From Mesorhizobium plurifarium (GTDB taxonomy: Bacteria; Pseudomonadota; Alphaproteobacteria; Rhizobiales; Rhizobiaceae), in the NCBI GenBank assembly GCA_000824785.1, contig CCNB01000004.1, positions 291,890 through 355,889 of the forward strand: a stretch of 64,000 nucleotides of DNA, written 5' to 3'. Every line of letters starts with the position of its first letter. Positions within the stretch are counted from its first letter, which is position 1. Shown here piece after piece: positions 27,781 through 34,828 of the stretch. The notes below the pieces were generated by a model, which was given only the letters and a program-made list of their open reading frames with translations, was not told the DNA's origin and made no database searches. Made by a program: the position numbers and the translations under genes.

Positions 27781-29271
27781 TCACTCGGCTTCCTTGGCAG
27801 CCTTCTTCTTCGGCGCCGCCTTCTTCTTCGGCTCCTCGGCCTCGCCGGCGGCTTCGCCCGCCTCTGCCTTGGCTTCGGCCTTCTTCGAGGAGGCCTTCTT
27901 GGCCGGCTTCGCCTTGGTCGCGGTTTCGGCCTCTTCGTCGTCGGCCATCAGCTCATCCTTGCCGACCTTGACGTCGTTGACCGAGATCTGGCCGAGCAGA
28001 TAGTCGACGACCTTCTCCTCGAACATCGGCGCCCGCAGCGCGTTGATGGCTTCCGGATTGCTGCGATAGAACTCGAAGGCTTCCTGCTGCTGGTTGGCCG
28101 GAAAACGGCGCACCTGCTCGAACAGGCCGCGCTGCAATTCCTCGTCCGACACGGTGACGCCGGCCTTCTCGCCGATCTCGGCCAGAACCAGGCCAAGACG
28201 CACACGGCGCTCGGCAAGGCGCATATATTCGGCACGCGCCTCTTCTTCCGTCGTCTCTTCGTCGGCGAAAGTGCGGCCGGCGGCTTCGAGGTCACGGTTG
28301 ACCTGAGCCCAGATGTTGTTGAACTCGGCCTCGACGAGCTTCGACGGCGCCTCGAAGGAGTAGGATGCGTCGAGCTGGTCGAGCAGCTGGCGCTTTACCT
28401 TCTGGCGGGTCATCGAGCCGAACTGGTTCTCGAGCTGGCCGCGCACGATCTCGCGCAGGCGCTCCAGCGATTCCAGGCCGAGATTCTTGGCCGTCTCGTC
28501 ATTGACCTCGAGCGCGCCGGGCGCCGACACTTCCTTGACGGTGACGTCGAAGGTGGCTTCCTTGCCGGCCAGATGCGCCGCCTGATAGTTTTCGGGGAAC
28601 GTGACGGTGACCTGCTTCTCGTCGCCGGCCTTCGTGCCGATCAACTGGTCCTCGAAGCCGGGGATGAACTCCTTGGAGCCGAGCACCAGCGGCTGGTCGG
28701 TGCCGGCGCCGCCGGCGAACGCCTCGCCGCCGATCTTGCCGACATAGTCGATGCTCACGCGGTCGCCCTCGGCGGCCTTGCCGGTCTTCGGCTCGTAGCT
28801 GCGCGCCGATTCGGCAACGCGCTTGACCTGCTCGTCGACTTCCTGCTCCGGCACGTCATAGACCTGACGCGTCACCTTGATGTCGGAGAAATCCTTGATC
28901 TCGATCGCCGGGATGACCTCGTAATTGAGGCTGAATTCGAAATCGGCGCCGCCGGCCAGGATCTTCTCGGCTTCCTTCTCGTCCTCGGTCATGATCACTT
29001 CGGGCTGCATGGCGGCCTTTTCGCCGCGCCCCGAGATGATCGAACGGGTCGAGTCGTTGAGGATCTCGTTGACGACCTCGGCCATGAACGACTTGCCGTA
29101 CATCTTGCGCAGATGCTGCACCGGCACCTTGCCGGGGCGGAAGCCGTTGATGCGCACCTTGTCGCGAGCATCGGTCAGCCGGGCCATCAGCTTGGCTTCC
29201 ATGTCACCGGCCGGCACGGTGATCTTGATCTCGCGCTTGAGACCGGAGTTGAGTGTTTCGGTGACCTGCAT
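27781..29271 (-). CDS. tig: Trigger factor, ribosome-associated chaperone
   Basis: This 496-residue protein has an N-terminal ribosome-binding domain with the signature GFRPGKVP (about residues 43-50), a central FKBP-type prolyl isomerase domain ([18 protein letters not shown], about 165-250) and a helical C-terminal chaperone domain. The last 45 residues are a Lys/Ala/Glu-rich tail, longer than in E. coli but common in rhizobia. It binds nascent chains at the ribosome exit. It is monocistronic and ends at the terminator described at 27732-27757. Confidence 0.97.
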   Translation of the reverse strand: MQVTETLNSGLKREIKITVPAGDMEAKLMARLTDARDKVRINGFRPGKVPVQHLRKMYGKSFMAEVVNEILNDSTRSIISGRGEKAAMQPEVIMTEDEKEAEKILAGGADFEFSLNYEVIPAIEIKDFSDIKVTRQVYDVPEQEVDEQVKRVAESARSYEPKTGKAAEGDRVSIDYVGKIGGEAFAGGAGTDQPLVLGSKEFIPGFEDQLIGTKAGDEKQVTVTFPENYQAAHLAGKEATFDVTVKEVSAPGALEVNDETAKNLGLESLERLREIVRGQLENQFGSMTRQKVKRQLLDQLDASYSFEAPSKLVEAEFNNIWAQVNRDLEAAGRTFADEETTEEEARAEYMRLAERRVRLGLVLAEIGEKAGVTVSDEELQRGLFEQVRRFPANQQQEAFEFYRSNPEAINALRAPMFEEKVVDYLLGQISVNDVKVGKDELMADDEEAETATKAKPAKKASSKKAEAKAEAGEAAGEAEEPKKKAAPKKKAAKEAE

Positions 29272-29614
29272 CCTAAAACCTTTGTCTTCACCAATGAGGC
29301 TGCCAAACGGTCCTTAGCCGTTCACAGCCTGCCGGTATAATCTTGCCGGAAATGGCTTTCTGTACGGAACCCGGTGATTTGACCGCTAAGCGGCTCAAAC
29401 TCTCCTGAACTGCACTTCCCAAAATGTGAAGAAGTCTTTGTTTTTCCTACTTCTTCTTACATTCTGCAGAAGCGGATAGTCGCGTCCCGTCACATTCGAC
29501 ACGCCTTTTGTCACAGGCTAGGCTAATTTTCAACCATCTTCGCGATCAGGCGAATAATGGCCATTTGAGCCCTGACATTGACAGAATGATGGCTACATGG
29601 GATTGCCGGGGAAC
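29272..29614. other. Intergenic region upstream of tig and tRNA-Leu
   Basis: This 343-bp stretch has no convincing gene. It must hold the tig promoter (minus strand) and the tRNA-Leu promoter (plus strand). A hairpin can be formed by GAAGAAG and CTTCTTC (around 29428-29457) with a T-rich loop. It is more AT-rich than the coding DNA around it. Confidence 0.5.
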
Positions 29615-29699
29615 GCGGATGTGGCGGAATTGGTAGACGCCCTGGATTTAGGTTCCAGTGCCGAAAGGCGTGGGGGTTCGAGTCCCTTCATCCGCACCA
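29615..29699 (+). tRNA. tRNA-Leu (anticodon TAG)
   Basis: An 85-nt class II tRNA. The acceptor GCGGATG pairs with CATCCGC, the anticodon stem CTGGA/TCCAG encloses TTTAGGT with TAG at 29649-29651, a variable arm TGCCGAAAGGCGT follows, and the T arm has GGTTCGAGTCC. CCA is encoded at 29697-29699. Confidence 0.97.
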
Positions 29700-29757
29700 C
29701 CCTTCGCTCTGGCGAGCTTCGGGTGGCAGGCCGCACTTAGCCGATGTCGCTTCGATG

Positions 29758-30027
29758 ATGGAAATCCCTGACGAACTCAGGCAAGCCCACAAACACAGCT
29801 CCGACCATAGGCAAGAGGTAGAGAGCAGCCTAATCTGCGGATGTTTCTTTTGCCTTTCCGTCTATCCTCCCTCTGATATCCAAGAATGGGTAGATGAAGA
29901 TGAAGCCGGACGTGGGGCAACGGCTATTTGCCCCAAATGCGGCATCGATTCCGTTCTTGGAGACAAATCAGGCTACCCGATAATGGACGTCTTCCTAAAA
30001 AGCATGAAGACGCTTTGGTTCTGGTAA
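29758..30027 (+). CDS. Small zinc-ribbon-like cytoplasmic protein
   Basis: The 89-residue protein (MEIPDELRQAHKHSS; an ATG three bases upstream is also possible) has two cysteine pairs, CGCFFC (with a preceding IC) and CPKC, which likely bind zinc, and ends with YPIMDVFLKSMKTLWFW. The same architecture is found in a small cytoplasmic family scattered across many bacterial phyla with unknown function. Its codon use (AAA, ATA, TTT-rich) and lower GC differ from neighbours, and it begins 58 bp after a tRNA gene, both hints of horizontal transfer. No integrase or attachment-site duplication was seen. Confidence 0.75.
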   Translation: MEIPDELRQAHKHSSDHRQEVESSLICGCFFCLSVYPPSDIQEWVDEDEAGRGATAICPKCGIDSVLGDKSGYPIMDVFLKSMKTLWFW

Positions 30028-30028
30028 T

Positions 30029-30610
30029 TCAGTATAGAGGCTCCTCGAACAGCGTCTTGTCACCGTCCATCAGCGCCTTGATCTGCGCCGTGCCGTCGGC
30101 CGCGAGCGCGAGCTTGATGCCGAACGGCCGCACGCGAATGTCGTCCTGGATCGCCACGCCTTCGCCTTCGGGCAGATAGAAGCGGTCGATCCCATAGTCG
30201 GGCGCGATCGTCATGTCGGGGCTGCGAAGGTCCCAGCCCGCCGCGACATGTCCGGCGATATCCGCCTCGTCCGCCGCAGCCGGGGCCGGCGCTTTGCCGA
30301 GCCAGGCCGCCGTCGGCTGCCAGTAACCGTCCGCGCCCTTCTTCAATCGCACCGTGATCGAGCCGTCGTCGCTGGAGAACGCGCCTTGCGGAATGTTGGC
30401 GATCAGCTTCACCGGGATGCGTGAAATGTTGTTGTTGAGCGAGATGTAGTCGCCACGCAGCAGATCGCGCGGATCGACGGGTTCGACCTTCAAGAGCACT
30501 TCCTTGCCGTTGCGCAGGATCGCCGCCCGACCGGCAATGATCCAGCTGAGGAAGCCGATCTGGACAAGCGCCAGCACCAGCGCCGAGATGATGAGTTTCT
30601 TGCCGGTCAT
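30029..30610 (-). CDS. GDYXXLXY-domain protein
   Basis: The 193-residue protein has one N-terminal transmembrane helix (about residues 5-25) and the name-giving motif in LLRGDYISLNNNISRI (about residues 50-65), then a predicted beta-rich periplasmic domain. The family is almost always encoded beside DUF2157/DUF4401 membrane proteins, as here, with a four-base overlap. Its function is unknown; a role in the cell envelope is inferred. Confidence 0.88.
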   Translation of the reverse strand: MTGKKLIISALVLALVQIGFLSWIIAGRAAILRNGKEVLLKVEPVDPRDLLRGDYISLNNNISRIPVKLIANIPQGAFSSDDGSITVRLKKGADGYWQPTAAWLGKAPAPAAADEADIAGHVAAGWDLRSPDMTIAPDYGIDRFYLPEGEGVAIQDDIRVRPFGIKLALAADGTAQIKALMDGDKTLFEEPLY

Positions 30611-31725
30611 GCCGCTGCTCCTGTCCCGGCAGGCGCCTTCATGCGCTTCTCGACGCGGATGATGACCAGCGCCAGGATGCCGAGCAGCACGGCCGCCGCC
30701 AGGAAGAAGCCGGCCGTATCCAGCATCGACCGCAAGGTGACGCCATAGATGATGGCGAGTTCGAAGGCGAAGCCGGCATAGGCCAGCCAGCGCAGCCCCC
30801 TGCTCTCGCGGCCCGCCAGCATGATTGCCGCGACGATGCCGGCAAGGGCTGCGATCGAGGCGACGGCGAAACCGCTGTTGTAAGTGCTTTCATCCGCCAG
30901 ATCGAACTGGATGATCGCCATGCCGGTGAGAAAGCCGAGCAAGGCGTGCAAGGGCAGCCGGCCGCCCAGTTGGAGGATCCTGTCAATCGGGTCGCCGGCA
31001 AAGACCGAAGCGGCAAAGAGCAGCGCCGAGGCGATGGCCAGCGAAATCGCCACCGGCAGCGTGTCGTGATCCGTCGCGAACAGAACCAGATAGAGGATGA
31101 CCGACAGGATGATGAGATGGCGCGCGGCCCGGCTGCGCGTCCAGAACGAGATGGCGAACAGAACGACCGCCACGACGATGAAGAGATGCGGAATTTCCGC
31201 GCGCCAGTAGAAGCCGAACCCCTTGAGCACCAGCCAGGCGTCAGCGATGCCGACCGCAGCCACCGTCAGCGGATTCGAACGCAGCGCCACCGCCGCCAGT
31301 GCCGTGCCGGCGCACCAGGTGAGCAGCGCCGAGGCCTCGTCGCCCGAGAGGTGATACATCTGGCCGATCAGCGCGATCGATCCGCCGAAGGCGGCGGCCG
31401 CAACGATCCACAGCGCCTCGCCGATCGCGTCATGGTCGCGCGTCTTCAGCACCGCGCCGCCGACATAGCCGGCGAGGATGACCGCAAACAGCGCCGCCAC
31501 GCGAACGAGACGCGGGATGACCTCCCAATTCGCGGCGACGAAGATCAGGATCGCGGCGCCGAACAGAAGTGCCGCCATCATCGCCAGGATCGAGCCGAAA
31601 GTCAGCGACGCGCGCTCGTTGGCCGCGACGTCGCGCGTCAATGCCTCCGCTGTTGCGGGATCGATCAGCCCGGCCTCCCGCCAGCGCGCTATATCCGCCC
31701 TCACCCGTGTCGCATAGCCCGCCAT
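30607..31725 (-). CDS. DUF2157 multi-pass membrane protein
   Basis: This 372-residue protein begins with a cytoplasmic helical region (ARWREAGLIDPATAEAL) characteristic of DUF2157 and continues with about ten transmembrane segments. It is the upstream partner of the GDYXXLXY protein (coupled by overlap of the start and stop codons). The pair probably forms a membrane complex. Function is not known. Confidence 0.88.
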   Translation of the reverse strand: MAGYATRVRADIARWREAGLIDPATAEALTRDVAANERASLTFGSILAMMAALLFGAAILIFVAANWEVIPRLVRVAALFAVILAGYVGGAVLKTRDHDAIGEALWIVAAAAFGGSIALIGQMYHLSGDEASALLTWCAGTALAAVALRSNPLTVAAVGIADAWLVLKGFGFYWRAEIPHLFIVVAVVLFAISFWTRSRAARHLIILSVILYLVLFATDHDTLPVAISLAIASALLFAASVFAGDPIDRILQLGGRLPLHALLGFLTGMAIIQFDLADESTYNSGFAVASIAALAGIVAAIMLAGRESRGLRWLAYAGFAFELAIIYGVTLRSMLDTAGFFLAAAVLLGILALVIIRVEKRMKAPAGTGAAA

Positions 31726-31835
31726 GCTTTCCCCCGGAGCCAGGTCATGTCCTTAGCCGGAACAGCAAATCGTTGACGCAGCGGCATTTTCCGATTCGGC
31801 CTTCTTTGTGACGCAGGCGTGAATGGCCGTTAATG

Positions 31836-31858
31836 TTGCATTGCACAATTTGCATTGC
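31836..31858. promoter_or_regulatory. Possible LysR-type operator upstream of the DUF1127 genes
   Basis: Two direct copies of TTGCATTGC (31836-31844 and 31850-31858) frame a near-palindrome, ATTGCA-CAATT-TGCATT, with the T-N11-A form of LysR boxes. It lies about 20 bp upstream of the putative -35 element, a normal place for an activator. In Brucella and Agrobacterium the LysR regulator VtlR/LsrB activates small DUF1127 genes, so a homologue is a plausible ligand. This is inference. Confidence 0.35.
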
Positions 31859-31876
31859 TGCCATGCGCCAACGGCA

Positions 31877-31905
31877 CTTTTAAACCGATACGATCCCACC
31901 TATTT
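31877..31905 (+). promoter_or_regulatory. Putative RpoH-type promoter of the DUF1127-sRNA locus
   Basis: CTTTTA (31877-31882) and CCTATTT (31899-31905), separated by 16 bases, resemble alphaproteobacterial RpoH promoters (CTTGAA and CCTATAT types). Transcription would start near 31912, giving a leader of about 47 bases before the first DUF1127 ATG. In Rhodobacter sphaeroides the comparable DUF1127-CcsR locus is RpoH-dependent, which fits. Confidence 0.45.
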
Positions 31906-31958
31906 TCCGTTCGTACACAAACGGAATGATCCGAACCAAAGACGAAACGAGAACTACC

Positions 31959-32099
31959 ATGAACCTGATCCGCAACTACCGCAACTGGCGCCGCTACCGG
32001 GAAACCGTTTCCGAGCTGAGCCGCCTGTCGAACCGTGAACTGACCGACCTCGGCATCAGCCGCAGCGACATCCACTACGTCGCCCGCAAGGCGGTCTAA
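31959..32099 (+). CDS. DUF1127 small arginine-rich protein, copy 1
   Basis: This 46-residue protein begins MNLIRNYRNWRRYRETV and contains the DUF1127 core LSRLSNRELTDLGISRSDI. The family comprises short basic proteins abundant in alphaproteobacteria; some (CcaF1 of Rhodobacter) bind RNA and affect sRNA maturation, and others influence phosphate and carbon metabolism. It is the first gene of a tandem pair that precedes two sRNA units. The start ATG follows ACGAGAA. Confidence 0.93.
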   Translation: MNLIRNYRNWRRYRETVSELSRLSNRELTDLGISRSDIHYVARKAV

Positions 32100-32104
32100 T
32101 CCGC

Positions 32105-32126
32105 TTCGGACCGCAAATGGTCCGAA
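32105..32126 (+). other. Intercistronic hairpin between the DUF1127 copies
   Basis: A perfect 8-bp stem, TTCGGACC (32105-32112) and GGTCCGAA (32119-32126), with a six-base loop, starts six bases after the first stop codon. No T-tract follows, so it is unlikely to terminate transcription; it could guide RNA processing or protect a processed 3' end. Confidence 0.5.
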
Positions 32127-32152
32127 CCAGTTTTGAAGAGAGCAAGACGACA

Positions 32153-32293
32153 ATGAACCTGATCCGCAGCTATCGTAACTGGCGCGTCTACCGCGACACC
32201 GTTGCTGAGCTGGGTCGGCTTTCGAACCGCCAGCTCCATGATCTCGGCATCGTTCGCGATGAGATCAAGATGGTTGCCCGCAAGGCGATCTAA
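32153..32293 (+). CDS. DUF1127 small arginine-rich protein, copy 2
   Basis: The 46-residue paralogue shares MNLIRxYRNWRxYR and the core LSNRxLxDLGI with copy 1, and both end in ARKAx. The leader before each ATG also shares TCCGAACCA, so the duplication included upstream DNA. Acidic or neutral changes in the second half (VRDEIKM) mark some divergence. The stop lies 14 bp before the first sRNA hairpin, so the sRNAs could arise from its 3' untranslated region. Confidence 0.92.
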   Translation: MNLIRSYRNWRVYRDTVAELGRLSNRQLHDLGIVRDEIKMVARKAI

Positions 32294-32307
32294 GTAAGGA
32301 ATTTCGC

Positions 32308-32418
32308 CAGGGTCGACCTCCTCCCCGACCCTGACGGATACGGCCAACTCTTACCTCCTCCCAAGGGTTGACCACCGAAACGGCGCCCGCCGGACCTCCT
32401 CCCCCGGCGGGCGTTGTT
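32308..32418 (+). ncRNA. sRNA unit 1 with three CCUCCUCCC (anti-SD) motifs, alpha-r14/cuckoo/CcsR-like
   Basis: Hairpin A has arms CAGGGTCG (32308-32315) and CGACCCTG (32326-32333) around loop ACCTCCTCCC. A linker carries a second CCTCCTCCC at 32354-32362. Hairpin B has arms CGCCCGCCGG (32384-32393) and CCGGCGGGCG (32404-32413) around the same ten-base loop, extended outward by G-U and A-U pairs to about 15 bp, then TTGTTCC. Three unpaired anti-Shine-Dalgarno motifs in this order are the hallmark of NfeR1 (alpha-r14) of Sinorhizobium and of cuckoo/CcsR RNAs, trans-acting regulators that block translation. The 5' end is not known; it may be processed from the DUF1127 transcript. Confidence 0.82.
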
Positions 32419-32422
32419 CCAG

Positions 32423-32489
32423 AAGCGAACGAAGTTCGTCTTCCAAGCGAACGAAGTTGGTCTCCCAAGCGGAACCTAGTTCGTCCTCG
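32423..32489 (+). repeat. Three tandem 22-23-bp repeats in the sRNA spacer
   Basis: Copies start at 32423, 32445 and 32467. The first two share AAGCGAACGAAGTT followed by GTCTTCC or GTCTCCC variants, and the third is diverged (AAGCGGAACCTAGTTCGTCC). A further stem, TTTCGCC (32494-32500) with GGCGAAA (32511-32517), lies just after them. Purpose unknown; they may set spacing or provide processing sites. Confidence 0.75.
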
Positions 32490-32546
32490 AAGGTTTCGCC
32501 CTTCTAAAAAGGCGAAAAGAATTTTTGCCGTTAAGGCGAAAGAGAT

Positions 32547-32668
32547 TTCGTCAAAGCCGACCTCCTCCCCGGCGATGGCGAATACGGTCGATCTTCACCT
32601 CCTCCCGAGGGTCGACCCCCAAAACGACACCCGCCGGACCTCCTCCCCCGGCGGGTGTTGTTGTTTTT
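32547..32668 (+). ncRNA. sRNA unit 2 with three CCUCCUCCC (anti-SD) motifs and Rho-independent terminator
   Basis: Hairpin A pairs TTCGTCA (32547-32553) with TGGCGAA (32576-32582) and GCCG (32556-32559) with CGGC (32570-32573), separated by an AA/GA internal loop, around loop ACCTCCTCCC (32560-32569). The linker motif is at 32598-32606. Hairpin B pairs ACACCCGCCGG (32627-32637) with CCGGCGGGTGT (32648-32658) around the same loop and ends in TTTTT (32664-32668), a good terminator. Compared with unit 1, one G-C pair has become A-T with both bases changed. This paired change supports the fold and suggests both units are under selection. Confidence 0.85.
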
Positions 32669-32740
32669 AGAGCCCGTCACCCAAGCCAGCCATTTTCCCG
32701 GCAATTGCAATCGCTTCGCCAAGCGATTATTCCGGCGCTC

Positions 32741-34150
32741 ATGAGCAAAAATCCCGTACACGTCATCGGCGGCGGCCTCGCCGGCTCCGAAGCCGCATGG
32801 CAGATCGCGCAAGCCGGCGTTCCGGTCGTGCTGCATGAAATGCGCCCTGTGCGCGGCACCGACGCGCACAAGACCGACGGCCTGGCGGAGCTGGTCTGCT
32901 CGAACTCCTTCCGCTCCGACGACGCCGAAAACAACGCCGTCGGCCTGCTGCATGCCGAAATGCGCCTTGCCGGCTCGCTGATCATGAGCGCAGGCGACGC
33001 CAACCAGGTACCGGCCGGCGGCGCGCTGGCGGTCGACCGTGACGGCTTTTCCAACGCGGTCACCGCAAAGATCGAAGCGCATCCGCTGATCACCATCCAG
33101 CGCGAGGAGGTGCCCGGACTGCCGCCGCAGGATTGGGACCAGGCGATCATCGCCACCGGCCCGCTCACGGCGCCTTCGCTGGCGCAGTCGATTGCCGAGG
33201 CGACCGGCGCCGATGCGCTGGCCTTCTTCGACGCGATCGCGCCGATCGTGCATTTCGACACGATCGACATGAACACTTCATGGTTTCAATCGCGCTACGA
33301 CAAGGTCGGCCCCGGCGGCACCGGCAAGGACTACATCAACTGCCCAATGGACAAGGAGCAGTATCTCGCCTTCGTGGCAGCGCTGCTGGAGGGCCAAAAG
33401 ACCGAGTTCAAACAGTGGGAAGGCACGCCCTATTTCGACGGCTGCCTGCCGATCGAGGTAATGGCCGAGCGCGGCGTCGAGACGCTGCGCTACGGGCCGA
33501 TGAAGCCGATGGGCCTGACCAACGTCCACAATCCGTCGGTCAAGGCCTATGCGGTGGTGCAGCTTCGCCAGGACAATGCGCTGGGCACGCTCTACAACAT
33601 GGTCGGCTTCCAGACCAAGCTGAAGCATGCCGAGCAGGTGCGCATCTTCCGCACGATTCCGGGGCTCGAAAACGCGGACTTCGCACGGCTCGGCGGCCTG
33701 CACCGCAACACCTACATCAACTCGCCGACGCTGCTCGATCCGTCGCTGCAGCTCAAATCGCGCCCCGGCCTGCGCTTCGCCGGCCAGATCACCGGCTGCG
33801 AAGGCTATGTCGAAAGCGCGGCAATCGGCCTGCTCGCCGGCCGCTTCGCCGCTGCCGAGCGGCTCGGCCAGGCAGCTTCGCTGCCGCCGGCGACCACTGC
33901 CTTTGGGGCATTGCTGAACCACATCACCGGCGGCCACATCGTCTCGGACGACGAGCCGGGCAAACGCTCCTTCCAGCCGATGAACGTCAATTTCGGCCTG
34001 TTCCCGCCGGTGGAAGCGCCGAAGACCGAGGGCAAGCGCCTGCGCGGCAAGGACAAGACGATCGCGAAAAGGCACGCGATCACATCGCGCGCGTTGGCCG
34101 ATTGCCGAGGGTGGCTGGGGCTGCCGGCGCGGGCCGAAGCGGCGGAGTAG
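32741..34150 (+). CDS. trmFO: Methylenetetrahydrofolate-tRNA-(uracil-5-)-methyltransferase
   Basis: This 469-residue flavoenzyme makes m5U54 in the T loop of tRNA using methylene-THF and FADH2. The dinucleotide-binding motif [15 protein letters not shown] is at the N-terminus, followed by conserved CSNSFRSD, and the C-terminal part has [17 protein letters not shown]. Length fits the family. The start is ATG 32741; the frame is open further upstream to 32525, but that part is the sRNA unit, not protein. Confidence 0.96.
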   Translation: MSKNPVHVIGGGLAGSEAAWQIAQAGVPVVLHEMRPVRGTDAHKTDGLAELVCSNSFRSDDAENNAVGLLHAEMRLAGSLIMSAGDANQVPAGGALAVDRDGFSNAVTAKIEAHPLITIQREEVPGLPPQDWDQAIIATGPLTAPSLAQSIAEATGADALAFFDAIAPIVHFDTIDMNTSWFQSRYDKVGPGGTGKDYINCPMDKEQYLAFVAALLEGQKTEFKQWEGTPYFDGCLPIEVMAERGVETLRYGPMKPMGLTNVHNPSVKAYAVVQLRQDNALGTLYNMVGFQTKLKHAEQVRIFRTIPGLENADFARLGGLHRNTYINSPTLLDPSLQLKSRPGLRFAGQITGCEGYVESAAIGLLAGRFAAAERLGQAASLPPATTAFGALLNHITGGHIVSDDEPGKRSFQPMNVNFGLFPPVEAPKTEGKRLRGKDKTIAKRHAITSRALADCRGWLGLPARAEAAE

Positions 34151-34179
34151 GCAGCCTTTACATTAGACACCATGGCACA

Positions 34180-34200
34180 AAGTAGGATACTATCCTACTT
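34180..34200. promoter_or_regulatory. Perfect 21-bp operator palindrome upstream of parD
   Basis: Arms AAGTAGGATA (34180-34189) and TATCCTACTT (34191-34200) are exact inverted repeats around a central C. The site ends 21 bp before the parD start and so overlaps the likely promoter. Ribbon-helix-helix antitoxins repress their own promoters through such palindromes. Confidence 0.8.
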
Positions 34201-34221
34201 ACTCTCGATAGGAGTTGCTCC

Positions 34222-34512
34222 ATGGAATCTGCCGAGAAACTGTCCGTCACCGTCACCCCCGCAATGGCACGTATGATCCGCGAGAAAGTCGAGGACGGCT
34301 CGTTCGGCTCGGCAAGCGAGGTTATCCGCGCCGCGCTACGCGCCTTCCAGCGTGAAGAGGAAGAGCATGCCGAGCGCATGGCCTCGATCCGCGCGCGGGT
34401 CAAGGCTTCGCTTGAGGACAAGAGGCCGAACGTTTCCAGAGAAGAGGTTCGTAGCCATCTTCAGGGGCTCTTCGCCGAGTATTCGAGCTCCGAAGATGAT
34501 TCAGCGGCTTGA
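34222..34512 (+). CDS. parD: ParD-type antitoxin
   Basis: The 96-residue protein has an N-terminal ribbon-helix-helix motif (LSVTVTPAMARMIREKV, then SASEVIRAALRAFQ, about residues 7-45) for dimerisation and operator binding. A charged helical C-terminus would wrap the toxin. GGAG precedes the ATG. It overlaps the toxin gene by 17 bases, so antitoxin is made first and translation is coupled. Confidence 0.9.
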   Translation: MESAEKLSVTVTPAMARMIREKVEDGSFGSASEVIRAALRAFQREEEEHAERMASIRARVKASLEDKRPNVSREEVRSHLQGLFAEYSSSEDDSAA

Positions 34513-34819
34513 AGTCGAATATCGTCAAAGCGCGAGAGACGATCTTGCCAATATCTTCAGGCACATAGCCGAGGCGAGCGGAAATCCTCAAGTCGCCCTG
34601 AAATTCGTTCTGCGCATAGAAGACCGCTGCCAAAGCATCGGCAACGCTCCCCGCGGCGGCCGCTCACGCGACGATATCGCACCGGGATTACGAACCGTTC
34701 CCTTCGAGCATTCAGCCGTCATCGCCTATGTGAGCGAGGGCGATGCTGTGTACATCATCAATGTCTTCTACGGCGGCCGCGATTTTGAAACCCTGATGCG
34801 CGGCGGCGATCCATCGTGA
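34496..34819 (+). CDS. parE: ParE/RelE-family toxin
   Basis: This 107-residue protein shows the family features YRQSARDDLANIFRHIAE (two N-terminal helices), RSRDDIAPGLRTVPFEHSAVIAY (central sheet) and VYIINVFYGGRDFETLM at the end. ParE toxins poison DNA gyrase; RelE relatives cleave mRNA. The ParE subtype is preferred because of the ParD partner. The start ATG 34496 lies inside parD. Confidence 0.9.
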   Translation: MIQRLEVEYRQSARDDLANIFRHIAEASGNPQVALKFVLRIEDRCQSIGNAPRGGRSRDDIAPGLRTVPFEHSAVIAYVSEGDAVYIINVFYGGRDFETLMRGGDPS

Positions 34820-34828
34820 GAGCGGCAG

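Noticed and set aside
29615..30027. Integrative element at tRNA-Leu
   Set aside because: Only one small foreign-looking gene is present; there is no integrase and no visible duplicate of the tRNA end.
32423..32489. CRISPR array
   Set aside because: The three repeats are directly adjacent without spacers and are imperfect; no cas genes are present.
32525..32740. N-terminal extension of trmFO
   Set aside because: The extension reads through the sRNA unit and its terminator, and the family begins at [12 protein letters not shown] (32741).
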